A stretch of 64,000 nt of DNA from Areca catechu (taxonomy: Eukaryota; Streptophyta; Magnoliopsida; Arecales; Arecaceae): positions 127,454,112 through 127,518,111 of the forward strand of contig CM038047.1 of NCBI GenBank assembly GCA_021397845.1, in the 5' to 3' direction. Of this stretch, positions 11,237 through 22,741 are shown piece after piece (positions within the stretch are counted from its first letter, which is position 1; the number at the start of each line of letters is the position of its first letter). A model generated the notes under the pieces. It had not been told where the DNA came from. It saw only the letters and a program-made list of their open reading frames with translations, and ran no database searches. Made by a program: the position numbers and the translations under genes.

Positions 11237-12688
11237 TGATGGGGAACTAATATGCATGCAATTTTTTTTGTATGTTTTACATGTTGAGTTAGGTGATTAA
11301 TTCCCAAATTTCAGGTCAAATTATTTGTAGGGAATTTTGTATGAATTTTTGAAGATCAGCATGCAGATTAGGACCAAGAAAAGTAGCAAAGAAGGACCGC
11401 CGGGGCTGAGAAGCCTCGGTTAGGGCAAGTTCTCCTACAATAAAACTACTGGAGGTAGAGGGGTGTACCTGACAACGTCTGTGAAGATCGCAGCGAAGGG
11501 GTCTCTCGTTCCTCGACGGATGCGGCCTGGAAAACCGAGCCAAAGACCCGCGGATACCCGGCTTTCTGCTCGGTGATCCGATTGAGGCTTGGCTGGAGTC
11601 GTTGGATTCGTAGGAACTCAGGGACCTGCAAACGACCTGTCAGGGTTAGAAAGCTCACAAAGGAACAAGAAAACAAAGTAAAAACAGCAAGGGAAGGCTT
11701 CTTTTGGAGTGGGCATCCAGGGATCTGGAGGGTTTGTTGGCAGCAGGAAGATGATTGCAATCACCGGGAAGAAGAACTCTCACAAACCCCTTTATGCACA
11801 CAGCAGGGTATCACACCACTCAATAGAAGAACTCAAGGTTTTCATTCATCAAAAATTCCCCTCATACAAGAGGCTAGGGTCCCTTAAATAGACCCTTAAC
11901 CTTGGGCTCCAAGTAAGGGTACATAAGTCTTTACATAAGAATCCTTTTCCCTCTCAAACCCTAGCTAGAAAATAAGGAAATATTAGGTAGAAAAATCCAT
12001 AAAAATTTTCTTGACTTGGTCAAGACTCCAAGGACGCCTAGGGGGGCGTGTTGGGCTTCTAGGAGCAGCAAAAGGCCAGCCCAAAGGGGCTCGGGTGCAT
12101 GGGTTTGGGCCTCTGGAAGCTGGGGTGGCCTGGTAGCCAGGTAGCAGGAATATTCTCTGGAATCTTGCTTCTTAGGGGCTTGGGCTTGGCACCTGGGCTT
12201 GATTTCTTTGGGCTAGGATGCAGATGGACCTCTGGAATCATGGATGCCATTATCTATGAATATACTTTGGCATCTGGAAGGGAATCTGGGCATCTGGAGG
12301 GCATCTGCAAGAAATCAGGGTTTTCTGAATTTTCCTCCCGGGGTCTTCAAATCTTCAAGCTGGGTTGGACTTGTGCTATACTTCCATGTCTTCAATCTAG
12401 TTGGACTTGGTCTTCACTTGTATGATATAGTCTTGAGTCTTCAGTATGCTTGGATAGGACTCAAAAAAATAAAATTAGCTCAACATGAGCTGACTAGCGA
12501 TGGACTGAACTAGCTCAACATGAGCTGACTAGTACAGAAGTGAAATAACAACTAAAATACTCAAATAACAACTAAAATGGACTCAGATGAGCTAAGCCCT
12601 TATTACAGATGGACTCATAAATTATTGATCAATTTACAGAGGGTTGAGAAGCCTCTGCCTTATTCTGGTGCCTTTGGTGTCCCCACCA
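11237..12688 (-). repeat. 3' LTR of C
   Basis: 1452 bp. Read on minus it starts TGGTGGGGACACC and ends TTCCCCATCA. Nearly identical to 15935-17389. Open frames inside it appear twice, once per LTR, and match no domain, so they are not called. A TATA-like TATTTAAG lies near 11884-11892 (minus). Confidence 0.95.
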
Positions 12689-12700
12689 ATTCTCCGGGGT
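12689..12700 (-). promoter_or_regulatory. Polypurine site of C
   Basis: Minus strand CCCCGGAGAAT immediately upstream of the 3' LTR; short and GC-containing, as in B, D and E. Presumed plus-strand DNA primer. Confidence 0.55.
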
Positions 12701-13355
12701 GGGAGGAACTCGACCCTGTCGAGTGAAGGTCAGACTGGCTCACATATCTCTCGAGAAGGTCTGGGTTGAGGCGTTGCAAGTCCTCTCGAGAAATCCACGA
12801 ATCGTCCGACTCTGGCCGGCCTTGCCATCGGACCAGGAAGCGTTGATAGACATGGCCCTGGGTCGTGATGGCTTGATCGTCCAGGATACGCTCGATCCGT
12901 TCTCCTCTCTCAGGCCAAATTTGTTTGTGGACACTCTAGGTTAGGGTCACTCACAATGAAAAGGAATAGGTCCAAAGGCCTCACTAGGTAGCGCTGCCGG
13001 TTCCCTATACTCAACCAGGTCTGTAATATTGAAGGTAGAACTAATGCCCAAATCCGAAGGCAAGTCTAACACCTAGGCATTTGATCCAACCTTCTCTATC
13101 ACTTTAAAAGGTCCGGCTCTGCGAGCATGAAGCTTCTTTTAGGCCTAAGCCTAACCAAGATAGAATCCACTACATCAAATTCTTTGATCCATCTTCGGGA
13201 ATTAGCCAGTTTGTTTAACATTAGTGCGGGTGGTGAACATGTTAGGCACATGCAGACTCCTAACAAGATGATGCAAAGGACTCAAACTAATACCTAATAC
13301 ACTCGACTTTGCATTCCTATCGAAGGAAATTTATTAGACTTTTATGGGCCTAAAC
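12689..13355 (-). pseudogene. Integrase C-terminus and chromodomain of C, decayed
   Basis: Minus strand shows a GPY/F-like integrase tail (GISSTFNITDLVEYREPA near 13010-13065) and then a chromodomain with YQRFLVRWQGRPESDDSWIS near 12800-12865 and LNPDLLERY after it. Stops and frameshifts separate the pieces. The reading runs into the 3' LTR before a TAA near 12660. The chromodomain normally binds modified histone tails to guide integration into heterochromatin. It is not in frame with the upstream ORF, so it is probably not translated from it. Confidence 0.8.
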
Positions 13356-15005
13356 CTAAGAGACTATAGGCTCTCTAGGTCTGACCCTAGTGTGGTGTGC
13401 ACAAGAGTATTTACAATGGACTCCAAGCAAATGCCAGAGGGTATGCCAGAAGTATAATGCAAACCTAACATGCGTAATGAATGCATGTAGTACGCTAATC
13501 TCTGTTAAATGCAATCTAATAATCCTAGAAATGCTGGAGGTGTCAGGAAAGGGCAGAAAATAGGAAGTGGGTTCAGAATTAGTTTGGTAGGGTAGGAAAA
13601 AAGGTTCAAGGTTAGTTGGATAAAGTTCGATATAAGAAGGCATGTCAGGGACTAATCCTAGACTAATGAGGCTAACCTTACGAGGTTGCAGTATATCTAT
13701 GGGGTTTGCATAATGGAATGATAGGTTACTAATCTCAGGGAAGAGGTCCTTAATGGGAACTATAGGAGGAGGCTCATCCTGAGGGTACTGATTCAAAGAG
13801 ATCAAGTCCTTAATAAATTCTTCAGGTTCTTGTATTTTAGGACTAGACTCTATAATTTGGCTCTCCTCTATGGTTTCCTCAGGTAAGGCTCTAGCAGCAG
13901 TACCTAGGTTCTCTTCCTCTATTTGTTCTTCCACTATAGCTTTAGGTTGGATGTGGTCAAGGTCAACTACCTCTAGGTTGGCTTCTACCTGGGTATCTAT
14001 TGGGTCAGCTAATTCTAGGTCATCTAAAGGTGTCTCCTCTTCTCCCTCATACTCATCCACTAAGTTTACATCAGCTTCATATACTTCCGCGTTAATGTAA
14101 GCCTTGTCAATCTCAGGAATGGTTGGAGAAGGTCGGCTAGGGGAAAATTGGCTAGGTCCTGGTTTCTGATTATGGACACTAATCCTAGTAGGTTCAAGTT
14201 GTCTAAAGGGTAGTGGCTTACTACTGGGCTCATATTTAGGGGTGCTAATCCTATGGGGTTCAAGTTGACTAAAGGAAACCTGACTAGTACTAGATTGATA
14301 TCTAGGGATTATGGGCTCCCTAGACTCATAGGATAAGGGTGCAGATCTATGGGTCACGGGATTATATGATCTGGGGTCATAGGATTTGGGTTCAGCTCTA
14401 TAGGTCTTGGGTCTACTGGACTCATGGGATATGGGTTCGTAGATTCTAGAGTCAGAGGATTTGAAGTCATAAGATCTATAGGTTGTGGGTATACTAGGCT
14501 TATAGGATGTGGGTAAATAGGATCTAGAGTCATAGGATCTAGGTTCAGTATCATAGTATGGGTCAGGCTGAGTGGCTCTCCTAGGTTCAACCTCACGATA
14601 TGGTTCAGGGTTTGGGGTCCTCCTAGGTTTAGGATTATAGTATGGGTCAGGCTGAGGGGCTCTCCTATGTTCAACCTCTCGGTATGGATCAGGGTTTGGG
14701 GTCCTCCTAGGTTGAGGATTGTAGTACGGGTCAGGATAAGGGGCTCTCCTAGGTTCGACCTCATGGTATAGATCAGGGTTTGGGGTTCTCCTAGGTTGAG
14801 GGGACTCAGGATCTGGCTCAGATCGTGACCCATGGGTTCTTGCTATGGTCCCTACACGGCCTCCTAACTGGTCAAACCTATTGGCAAGATGGCCAATTCT
14901 ATTGTTGGTTTGGGTAGCAGACTGAGTTAACTGGGTAGTCATATGGGCCATTTGATCAGCTAGGGCTTTTATTTGGGCTTGTAAATTTTCCATGGGTTCA
15001 GACAT
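13356..15005 (-). CDS. 549-aa ORF of C: gag-derived N-terminus, Tyr/Pro repeats, dead integrase-core segment
   Basis: Single open frame, the only long intact ORF in C. Residues 1-60 resemble the coiled-coil gag N-terminus (LANRFDQLGGRVGTIARTHG). Residues 72-155 are three 28-residue repeats built of RRTPNPDPY and RRAPQPDPYYNP halves. Residues about 155-300 are Ser/Tyr/Pro-rich. An acidic linker follows (VYEADVNLVDEYEGEEETP), matching the post-knuckle linker of E. The last 75 residues read SYFLPFPDTSSISRIIRLHL and YFWHTLWHLLG, a diverged integrase core without the DRD and E residues. The gag core domain, zinc knuckles and protease are missing. The start ATG follows the conserved leader. Function unknown. 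Confidence 0.8.
   Translation of the reverse strand: MSEPMENLQAQIKALADQMAHMTTQLTQSATQTNNRIGHLANRFDQLGGRVGTIARTHGSRSEPDPESPQPRRTPNPDLYHEVEPRRAPYPDPYYNPQPRRTPNPDPYREVEHRRAPQPDPYYNPKPRRTPNPEPYREVEPRRATQPDPYYDTEPRSYDSRSYLPTSYKPSIPTTYRSYDFKSSDSRIYEPISHESSRPKTYRAEPKSYDPRSYNPVTHRSAPLSYESREPIIPRYQSSTSQVSFSQLEPHRISTPKYEPSSKPLPFRQLEPTRISVHNQKPGPSQFSPSRPSPTIPEIDKAYINAEVYEADVNLVDEYEGEEETPLDDLELADPIDTQVEANLEVVDLDHIQPKAIVEEQIEEENLGTAARALPEETIEESQIIESSPKIQEPEEFIKDLISLNQYPQDEPPPIVPIKDLFPEISNLSFHYANPIDILQPRKVSLISLGLVPDMPSYIELYPTNLEPFFLPYQTNSEPTSYFLPFPDTSSISRIIRLHLTEISVLHAFITHVRFALYFWHTLWHLLGVHCKYSCAHHTRVRPREPIVS
14541..14792 (-). repeat. Coding tandem repeat in the C ORF (3 x 84 bp)
   Basis: Three copies of an 84-bp unit encode 28 residues each, and each unit splits into two related 14-residue halves (RR-T/A-P-x-P-D-P-Y). 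The repeats stay in frame. Confidence 0.85.
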
Positions 15006-15920
15006 TTATGAAGGAGGTGGGTGATATGAAACTCCTAATCTAGTGCTCATGCAAGACTCGATCAGACCGACTATAGCTGACTAGACCTAGAGTCCAAACT
15101 AGATGCTCAATCAGGGTGGCAAACTAGCCTATAGTAACCCTGTACTCAGCCAGGCAGGTGTAAGGGGAGTGTTAGGTCCCTGATTGCCAATCCTAGACAC
15201 CAATCAGAGATTGGCCAGGTAGGCGGACCAGCACACAAGCCCTTCGGGATTGAATCCCTAAACCACCGTTCTAGACACTGAGCACAAGGCACACACAGGT
15301 TAACTTGACACAGTGATCTAACACTAGCCCGGACCCGACCAGTTGGTGTCCCTAGCCCACTAGGGCAAATTAAGTCTAATTAATTTTAGGTTAAGGCTTG
15401 GGACTGAATGCAAGGGATGTGGTTTTGGGCTAAGGAGAGGTGATCAAATCCTCCCCCCATCTGATATAGCAAGAGTGCCCTTAAAAGTAAATTATGCAAT
15501 GATGGCAGGCAGATGATGCAAATTAGGGTTAGATGTTTTTGGTATTTTTTTTGGAGAATATGTAATTTTTTTTTTTTTTTTTTTGGTGTTTTCTTAAATA
15601 GAAGAAAACTTACAAATCATGGCCTAATATGCTGCAAATATACTAAAATTAAAAGATATGCAAAAGATGCTAAACAAAACCCTAAAACTTCCAAACTTGT
15701 CTTGCTGAAAAAATAGAGCCGAAAATTTGCAGGCCCTATTTCGGCTTGAAGAAAATTCACAGGCCATAATAAAATCTGGAAAAATTTTTAAAATTACTGT
15801 GAATTATGATAAATCCAGGAAAATAAATTTCATAATTTTTGAAGTTTTTAAAAGGGAGAAATAATTAAAATAACAGAGTATATACGGACTAAAAATTGCA
15901 GAAAACAAGCCCTAATCTAA
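15006..15920 (-). other. Leader of C with conserved block and poly-T run
   Basis: Untranslated leader between PBS and ORF. 15006-15380 (minus) matches the leader of B, D and E. The rest is AT-rich and includes a 19-base T run at 15566-15584 (A run on the element strand). The small open frame at 15513-15716 spans this low-complexity DNA and is not a gene. Confidence 0.75.
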
Positions 15921-15932
15921 GCTCTGATACCA
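15921..15932 (-). promoter_or_regulatory. Primer binding site of C (tRNA-iMet)
   Basis: Minus strand TGGTATCAGAGC, two bases after the 5' LTR end. Fixes the element's orientation. Confidence 0.95.
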
Positions 15933-15934
15933 AA

Positions 15935-17389
15935 TGATGGGGAACTAATATGCATGCAATTTTTTTTGTATGTTTTACATGTTGAGTTAGGTGATTAATT
16001 CCCAAATTTCAGGTCAAAATTATTTGTAGGGAATTTTGTATGAATTTTTGAAGATCAGCATGCAGATTAGGACCAAGAAAAGTAGCAAAGAAGGACCGCC
16101 GGGGCTGAGAAGCCTCGATTAGGGCAAGTTCTCCTACAATAAAACTACTGGAGGTAGAGGGGTGTACCTGACAACGTCTGTGAAGATCGCAGCGAAGGGG
16201 TCTCTCGTTCCTCGACGGATGCGGCCTGGAAAACCGAGCCAAAGACCCGCGGATACCCGGCTTTCTGCTCGGTGATCCGATTGAGGCTTGGCTGGAGTCG
16301 TTGGATTCGTAGGAACTCAGGGACCTGCAAACGACCTGTCAGGGTTAGAAAGCTCACAAAGGAACAAGAAAACAAAGTAAAAACAGCAAGGGAAGGCTTC
16401 TTTTGGAGTGGGCGTCCAGGGATCTGGAGGGTTTGTTGGCAGCAGGAAGATGATTGCAATCACCGGGAAGAAGAACTCTCACAAACCCCTTTATGCACAC
16501 AGCAGGGTATCACACCACTCAATAGAAGAACTCAAGGTTTTCATTCATCAAAAATTCCCCTCATACAAGAGGCTAGGGTCCCTTAAATAGACCCTTAACC
16601 TTGGGCTCCAAGTAAGGGTACATAAGTCTTTACATAAGAATCCTTTTCCCTCTCAAACCCTAGCTAGAAAATAAGGAAATATTAGGTAGAAAAATCCATA
16701 AAAATTTTCTTGACTTGGTCAAGACTCCAAGGACGCCTAGGGGGGGCGTGTTGGGCTTCTAGGAGCAGCAAAAGGCCAGCCCAAAGGGGCTCGGGTGCAT
16801 GGGTTTGGGCCTCTGGAAGCTGGGGTGGCCTGGTAGCCAGGTAGCAGGAATATTCTCTGGAATCTTGCTTCTTAGGGGCTTGGGCTTGGCACCTGGGCTT
16901 GATTTCTTTGGGCTAGGATGCAGATGGACCTCTGGAATCATGGATGCCATTATCTATGAATATACTTTGGCATCTGGAAGGGAATCTGGGCATCTGGAGG
17001 GCATCTGCAAGAAATCAGGGTTTTCTGAATTTTCCTCCCGGGGTCTTCAAATCTTCAAGCTGGGTTGGACTTGTGCTATACTTCCATGTCTTCAATCTAG
17101 TTGGACTTGGTCTTCACTTGTATGATATAGTCTTGAGTCTTCAGTATGCTTGGATAGGACTCAAAAAAATAAAATTAGCTCAACATGAGCTGACTAGCGA
17201 TGGACTGAACTAGCTCAACATGAGCTGACTAGTACAGAAGTGAAATAACAACTAAAAATACTCAAATAACAACTAAAATGGACTCAGATGAGCTAAGCCC
17301 TTATTACAGATGGACTCATAAATTATTGATCAATTTACAGAGGGTTGAGAAGCCTCTGCCTTATTCTGGTGCCTTTGGTGTCCCCACCA
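15935..17389 (-). repeat. 5' LTR of C
   Basis: 1455 bp; nearly identical partner of 11237-12688. The TATA-like element is at the matching place (near 16583-16591, minus). Confidence 0.95.
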
Positions 17390-18438
17390 CCATCACCTTG
17401 CATTTGAGGCTGCCCACTCCAAAGAAAGAAGCCTGATCGGTCAAGGGAAAGTTTTTCATGCTTAGGATGAATGTTTAGTCCCACATGGGAAGTAGTGTAA
17501 TTTTGTTTCTCTTGCAAGGTCTATATATTGGAGCCTTATGTAATCTTTTGATGGAATGAGTAAACGAAATCTTTTCTGTTGTTGAGCAACCTTGTGTTCT
17601 TTTATTCCACGCTTCTTTGAGTGTTGAGCTCTGTGAGAGAGTAAATCCGGGTTCCATTGGAGCCTTGAGGAGGTGAGAGATCTCCAAAATTACCAAAACA
17701 TTGCCCCGCTTTCATCCCTGGCCGCCAATCCTAATTTCATTTCATCATCCTAGCCACCAACAACCAAATACCTAAACCCTATTCCCACTTCATTCAAGGC
17801 CGCCATCTCCTTCTCCAAGCCACCGCCCACTATATCAAGCCCAAGGTCCTTTTCATCTGCAAGCCATCGCCCTACCAGCCAAACCCTAAATCCACTCCAT
17901 CTTCCACCGCCACCTCCATAATCTTCCCTCATCTTCAAAGTTTGAGCAGTCCAGAGCTATCCCAGGTTAAGCTCTCTTCCGTGAGTTTCTTACATCCTTA
18001 TCTTGTTCTTCATCCTTTCCAGTTCTAGAGTACGAGAAGACGGCCAACCTTGCCATAGGACTACAATCCGAGGATCCATTACGAAGATACCCCATCTCCA
18101 AGGATCCTACAATCTACTCGAGAGTGTCCTTCAATTGAAGCAAAGAGAGATATCACAGTCAGGTATAAAACATTCTATTCTCTCTTCGTCTATTTCTTGA
18201 AAGAGGAGTAAACCCTAGGTCTGGGGGTTTCTCAATCCCCAGCGATCCTACTTCTTTATTACTCTGATAATCTACTCTTTTGAATTGTGCTTTCTTTTAG
18301 TGCATATTTTCTTTCAATATTAGTTAGCCTTATTTTTGAGTCAAGCCAACTTCTAACAAAACACAAAAAAAAAAAAAAAAAAAAAAAAGTCTTAATTTAC
18401 TTCCGCATCGCATCATCTTATTTGTTCTGCATCATTTT

Positions 18439-18450
18439 TGGTATCAGAGC
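18439..18450 (+). promoter_or_regulatory. Primer binding site, first B interior
   Basis: TGGTATCAGAGC four bases after the end of LTR B1. Confidence 0.9.
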
Positions 18451-19337
18451 CCTGTCTAGGGTTCTTGCTTGTTTGATTATTTTTTCGTTCCTTTTTACTT
18501 TTGCTGCCTGGAGTAGACTCCCCTGGCCATCCGGTCCTAAGAACAAGCGAGACACAAGCCTCCTCCTTCCATTCCACGGGGGTTCCTAGGGCATGTAGAG
18601 GTGCCACTGGGTTATAACTTCTAGGGAGGGATTGTAAACGGGACACACGTTCTATTTTCTGCCAGTAACTGCACTGTTATTCGAATTGTTTCTCCATGCA
18701 TAAAATTCAAAATTGAGTAATTCTTATTTTGCTGGAACCCGTATAATTGAATGTAATTTATGAAAAATCTTCATGATTTATTAAATTTTATAAATTTTCT
18801 GAGATCAATTTTATTGCTGTTCTGCTTTTTTTTTTTCTGCAAGCTATTTTTTATTTGAGTGTGCATAAATTGAATTTATCTTAAGGGAACCAAAGTTGTA
18901 ACATAAGGGGAGGATTGAGACCCTCTCCTTAGCCCAAAACCACCTCCCGTGCATTCGTACCTAAGCCTTTAATCTTAATATTAATTAGACCTAATTTGCC
19001 CTAGTGGGCTAGGGACATCAACTGGTCGGGTCTAGGCTAGTGTTGAGTCAGTTTGTCTAGTTACTCTGTGTGTGCTTTGTACTCAGTGTCTAGAATGGTG
19101 GTTCAGAGATTCTATCCCGAAGGGCTTGTGTGCTGGTCCGCCTACCTGGCCAATCACTGATTGGTGTCTAGGATTGGCAATTAGGGACCTAACACTCCCC
19201 TTACACCTGCCTGGCTGAGTCTCGAGTTACTATAGGCTAGCTTGCCACTCTGATTGGGCATCTAGTTTGGGCTCTAGGTCTAGTTAGCCCATAGTCATTT
19301 CAGTCGAGTCTCATTTGGTGTGCTTGCTTGCAACATC
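18451..19337 (+). other. Leader of first B interior
   Basis: Untranslated. 18985-19337 is the conserved leader block, including GGACCTAACACTCCCCTTAC and CACCTGCCTGGCTGAGTC. No protein is supported here. Confidence 0.75.
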
Positions 19338-20176
19338 ATGTCCACCCGGAACGGAGTACCTTACCAACCTGGCCAAACCTAGGTAGTGAACCGTAGCTTA
19401 GGCAATGTGCTAAGATGTCTTATTGGTGAAAACACTAGGAATTTGGATTTGTACTTACCTAGGGCTGAATTTGCATACAATGACTCGGTCAATAGGTCAA
19501 CAGATAAGAGTCCATTTGAAATTGTGCATGGGTACAAACCTCACACACCTCTTGACCTAGCCCCTTTACCAGTCCACACACGAGTCTTCGAGTCTGCTGA
19601 AGTTTTTGCACAGCATATAAAAACTTGCATAAAGAAATTCATGCCAAAGTAAATTTAAGTAATGAAACTTATTAGAAGTTGGCTGATTTTCAAAGGCGAG
19701 TCAAAACTTTTGTTGAGGGAGACTATGTAATGATTAGGTTAAGGCCTGAACGGTTTCCTCCTGGAACCGTTAGAAAGTTACATGCTAGAGGAGCTGGACC
19801 ATTTAGAGTGGTGGAGAGAGTAGGATCCAATGCCTATGTGCTCGAGTTGCCTCCAGAACTAGGCATTAGCCCCACTTTCAATATTATAGACCTAGTAGAG
19901 TATAGAGAGCCAGCTGTGATTCCCAGTGAGCCTTTTGAGTCAAATCCTGTTCTTGAGAGTGAACCCAACCCTGTGTGTCCACCAACAAACTGGCCAGTGA
20001 GGAAAGAACAGATTGAAAAGATCCTGGACAATCAGGTTATCTCTACTTGTAATCGAGGATACCTGGTCCGCTGGCAAGGAAGGCCAGATCCAGATGACTC
20101 TTGGATCTCCCGAGATGAATTACAAGAGCTGGATCCAGATCTCTTGGAGAGATACCAGAGCCAACTTGAGTCTTAA
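19338..20176 (+). pseudogene. gag start fused to integrase C-terminus and chromodomain (B interior 1)
   Basis: The ATG at 19338 begins MSTRNGVPYQPGQT, the gag start. The next bases jump to the integrase sequence that normally follows TDGQ (VVNRSLGNVLR), so about 3.9 kb of gag-pol is missing compared with E. The joint lies in GGCCAAACC (19371-19379), a motif present at both donor sites. A TAG follows the joint here. Downstream: integrase core end, an AAG-to-TAG stop near 19674, GPY/F module (ARGAGPFRVVERVGSNAYV), and a chromodomain lacking three residues (RGYLVRWQGR instead of RGYQRYLVRWQGR). It ends at 20176. Non-coding as it stands. Confidence 0.9.
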
Positions 20177-20200
20177 TCGACAGGGTCGAGTTCCTCCTAC

Positions 20201-20211
20201 CCCGGGAGAAT
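20201..20211 (+). promoter_or_regulatory. Polypurine site before LTR B2
   Basis: CCGGGAGAAT directly before TGGTGCGGGC. The same short motif precedes the 3' LTR of C, D and E. Confidence 0.55.
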
Positions 20212-21838
20212 TGGTGCGGGCACCAGAATCAGAAGAAGACTTCAGGGTTCCATCTGGATCTCTGAATGACCTTACCTGAAAATTAGGGTTTGTAATAAGG
20301 GTTGACATGGTCAACTAGATTATTTTATTTCTTTGAGTCTGCATTTCATTTTGTTGAGTCATGTTGACTCAGTCTAAGTCCAAGTCAAGTCCTGGTTGGC
20401 ACCATTCCCTAGGGCATCATTTTTTCTTCCAAGGCCAAATGCAAGTGGACGCCACACTCCCAGCCACACTCCCAGGACCAGTTGGCACCACATTTCATCC
20501 CAGTGTCCCTAGTCCCCACGCCCAAGAGAGCAAGAAAATTTTCTTAGGAGAAGTCAAGGAAGGCGCCCACAAGCTACCAAAAGTAACCAAGCTAAAGGAG
20601 CAAGGGATTTTTCTTGGAGAGGACTTCAAGGTAGGCGCCCACACCTGCCTAAAGTACCTGGCTATGAATGGAAGGAGCCTAGTCTTGGGGAGAAAGACTA
20701 GGAGATGAGTATTTTCTTCCAAGAAAGAGCAAGTCATGGAATGAAAACCCATGACTTAAGGAGAAGAACTAGGAGGTGCCCCACATACCTGCCATATGAA
20801 GCCATCACCTTGCATTTGAGGCCGCCCCCTCCTAGGAAAGAATCCTGGTCAGCCAAGGAAAAGTTTTTCATGCTTAGGATGAATGTTTAGTCCCAAATGG
20901 GAAGTAGTGTAATTTTGTTTCTCTTGCAAGGTCTATATATTGGACCCTTATGTAATCTTTTGATGGAATGGGTAAACGAAATCTTTTCTTGTGTTGAGCA
21001 ACCTTGTGTTCTCTTCTTCCGTACTTCTTTGAGTGTTGAGCTCTGTGAGGTAGTAAATCCGGGTTCCATTGGAGCCTTGAGGAGGTGAGAGATCTCCAAA
21101 ATTACCAAAACCCTGCCCCGCTTTCATACCTGGCCGCCAATCCTAATTTCCTTTCATCATCATAGCCGCCAACAACCAATTACCTAAACCCTATTCCCAC
21201 TTCATTCAAGGCCGCCATCTCCTCCTCTAAGCCACCGCCCACTATATCAAGCCTTAGGTCCTTTTCATCTGCAAGCCACCGCCCTACCAGCCAAACTCTA
21301 AATCCACTCCATCTTCCATCGCCACCTCCATAATCTTCCCTCATCTTCAAAGTTCGAGCAGTCCGGAGCTATACCAGGTAAAGGTCTCTTCCTTGAGTTT
21401 CTTACATGCTTATCTTGTTCATCATCCTTTCCAGTTCCAGAGTACGAGAAGAAGGCCAACCTTGCCATAGGACTACAATCCGAGGATCCATTGCGAAGAT
21501 ACCCCATCTCCAAGGATCCTACAATCTACTCGAGAGTGTCCTTCAATTGAAGCAAAGAGAGATATCACAGTCAGGTATAAAACATTCTATTCTCTCTTCG
21601 TCTATTTCTTGAAAGAGGAGTAAACCCTAGGTCTGGGGGTTTCTCAATCCCCAGCGATCCTACTTCTTTATTACTTTGATAATCCACTCTTTTGAATTGT
21701 GTTTTCTTTCAGTGCATATTTTCTTTCAATATTAGTTAGCCTTGTTTTTGAGTCAAGCCAACTTCTAACAAAACACAAAAAAAAAAAAAAAAGTCTTAAT
21801 TTACTTCCGCATTGCATCATCTTATTTGTTCTGCATCA
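20212..21838 (+). repeat. LTR B2 (central LTR of B)
   Basis: 1627 bp, TGGTGCGGGCACC...TTCTGCATCA. Shared by both interiors as the 3' LTR of the first and 5' LTR of the second. TATA-like TCTATATATTGG near 20932-20943; the box upstream reads AGTCCCAAATGGG (one change). A-run of 16 at 21777-21792. Confidence 0.9.
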
Positions 21839-21842
21839 TTTT

Positions 21843-21854
21843 TGGTATTAGAGC
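21843..21854 (+). promoter_or_regulatory. Primer binding site, second B interior (one mismatch)
   Basis: TGGTATTAGAGC; one C-to-T change from the tRNA-iMet complement. Confidence 0.8.
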
Positions 21855-22741
21855 CCTGTCTAGGGTTCTTGCTTGTTTGATTATTTTTTCATTCCTTTTT
21901 ACTTTTGCTGCCTTGATTAGACTCCCCTGGCCGTCCAGTCCTAAGAACAAGCGAGACACAAGCCTCCTCCTTCCATTCCACGGGGGTTCCTAGGGCATGT
22001 AGAGGTGCCACTGGGTTATAACTTCTAGGGAGGGATTTTAAACGGGACACACATTCTGTTTTCTGCCAGTAACTACCCTGTTATTCAAATTGTTTCTCCC
22101 TGCATAAAATTTCAAATTAAGTAATTCTTATTTTCGTGGAACCCATATAATTGAAAGTAATTTATGTAAAATATTAATGATTTATTAATTTTTGTAAATT
22201 TTCTGAGATCAATTTTATTGCTGTTCTGCTTTTTTATTTTCTGCAAGCTGTTTTTTTATTTGAGTGTGCATAAATTGAATCTATATTAAGGGCACCGAAG
22301 TTGTAACATAAGGAAAGGATTGAGACCCTCTCCTTAGCCCAAAACCACCTTCCGTGCATTCGTACCTAAGCCTTTAATCTTAATATTAATTAGACCTAAT
22401 TTGCCCTAGTGGGCTAGGGACACCAACTGGTCGGGTCTAGGCTAGTGTTGAGTCAGTTTGTCTAGTTACTCTGTGTGTGCTTTGTACTCAGTGTCTAGAA
22501 TGGTGGTTCAGGGATTCTATCCCGAAGGGCTAGTGTGCTGGTCCACCTACCTGGCCAATCACTAATTGGTGTCTAGGATTGGCAATTAGGGACCTAACAC
22601 TCCCCTTACACCTGCCTGGCTGAGTCCCGAGTTACTATAGGCTAGCTTGCCACTCTGATTGGGCATCTAGTTTGGGCTCTAGGTCTAGTTAGCCCGTAGT
22701 CATTCAGTTGAGTCTCATTTGGTGTGCTTGCTTGCATCATC
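21855..22741 (+). other. Leader of second B interior
   Basis: Same leader as 18451-19337 with scattered substitutions. The conserved block is 22389-22741. Confidence 0.75.

Larger units (their letters stand above)
11237..17389 (-). mobile_element. Element C: young non-autonomous chromovirus derivative
   Basis: 6153-bp element on the minus strand. 5' LTR 15935-17389, PBS 15921-15932, leader, one long ORF (15005-13356), decayed integrase tail/chromodomain, polypurine site, 3' LTR 11237-12688. Perfect CCATC duplication. The two LTRs differ by two substitutions and three single-base indels by eye, so insertion is recent. It has no protease, RT or RNase H and must have been moved by enzymes supplied in trans. 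Confidence 0.95.
10642..18434 (+). repeat. LTR B1 (first LTR of B), split by element C
   Basis: About 1635 bp once C (11237-17389) and one CCATC are removed. It starts TGGTGCGGGCACAAG and ends TTCTGCATCA before the PBS at 18439. TATA-like TCTATATATTGG lies near 17519-17530 and an AGTCCCACATGGG box at 17477-17489. A 24-A run lies at 18365-18388. Confidence 0.9.

Noticed and set aside
11316..12513. Several frames of 60-108 codons (also at 16009-17213)
   Set aside because: They occur twice because they lie in the two LTRs of C; no domain, and frames differ by indels between copies.
15513..15716. Small hydrophobic frame in the C leader as a membrane peptide
   Set aside because: It spans a 19-base T run, is antisense to the element and gains its Phe-rich segment from that run alone.
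18365..18388. Poly-A run as a processed-pseudogene tail
   Set aside because: The same A-run occurs at the same LTR position in B2 and B3 with different lengths (24, 16, 16), so it is a variable homopolymer in the LTR.
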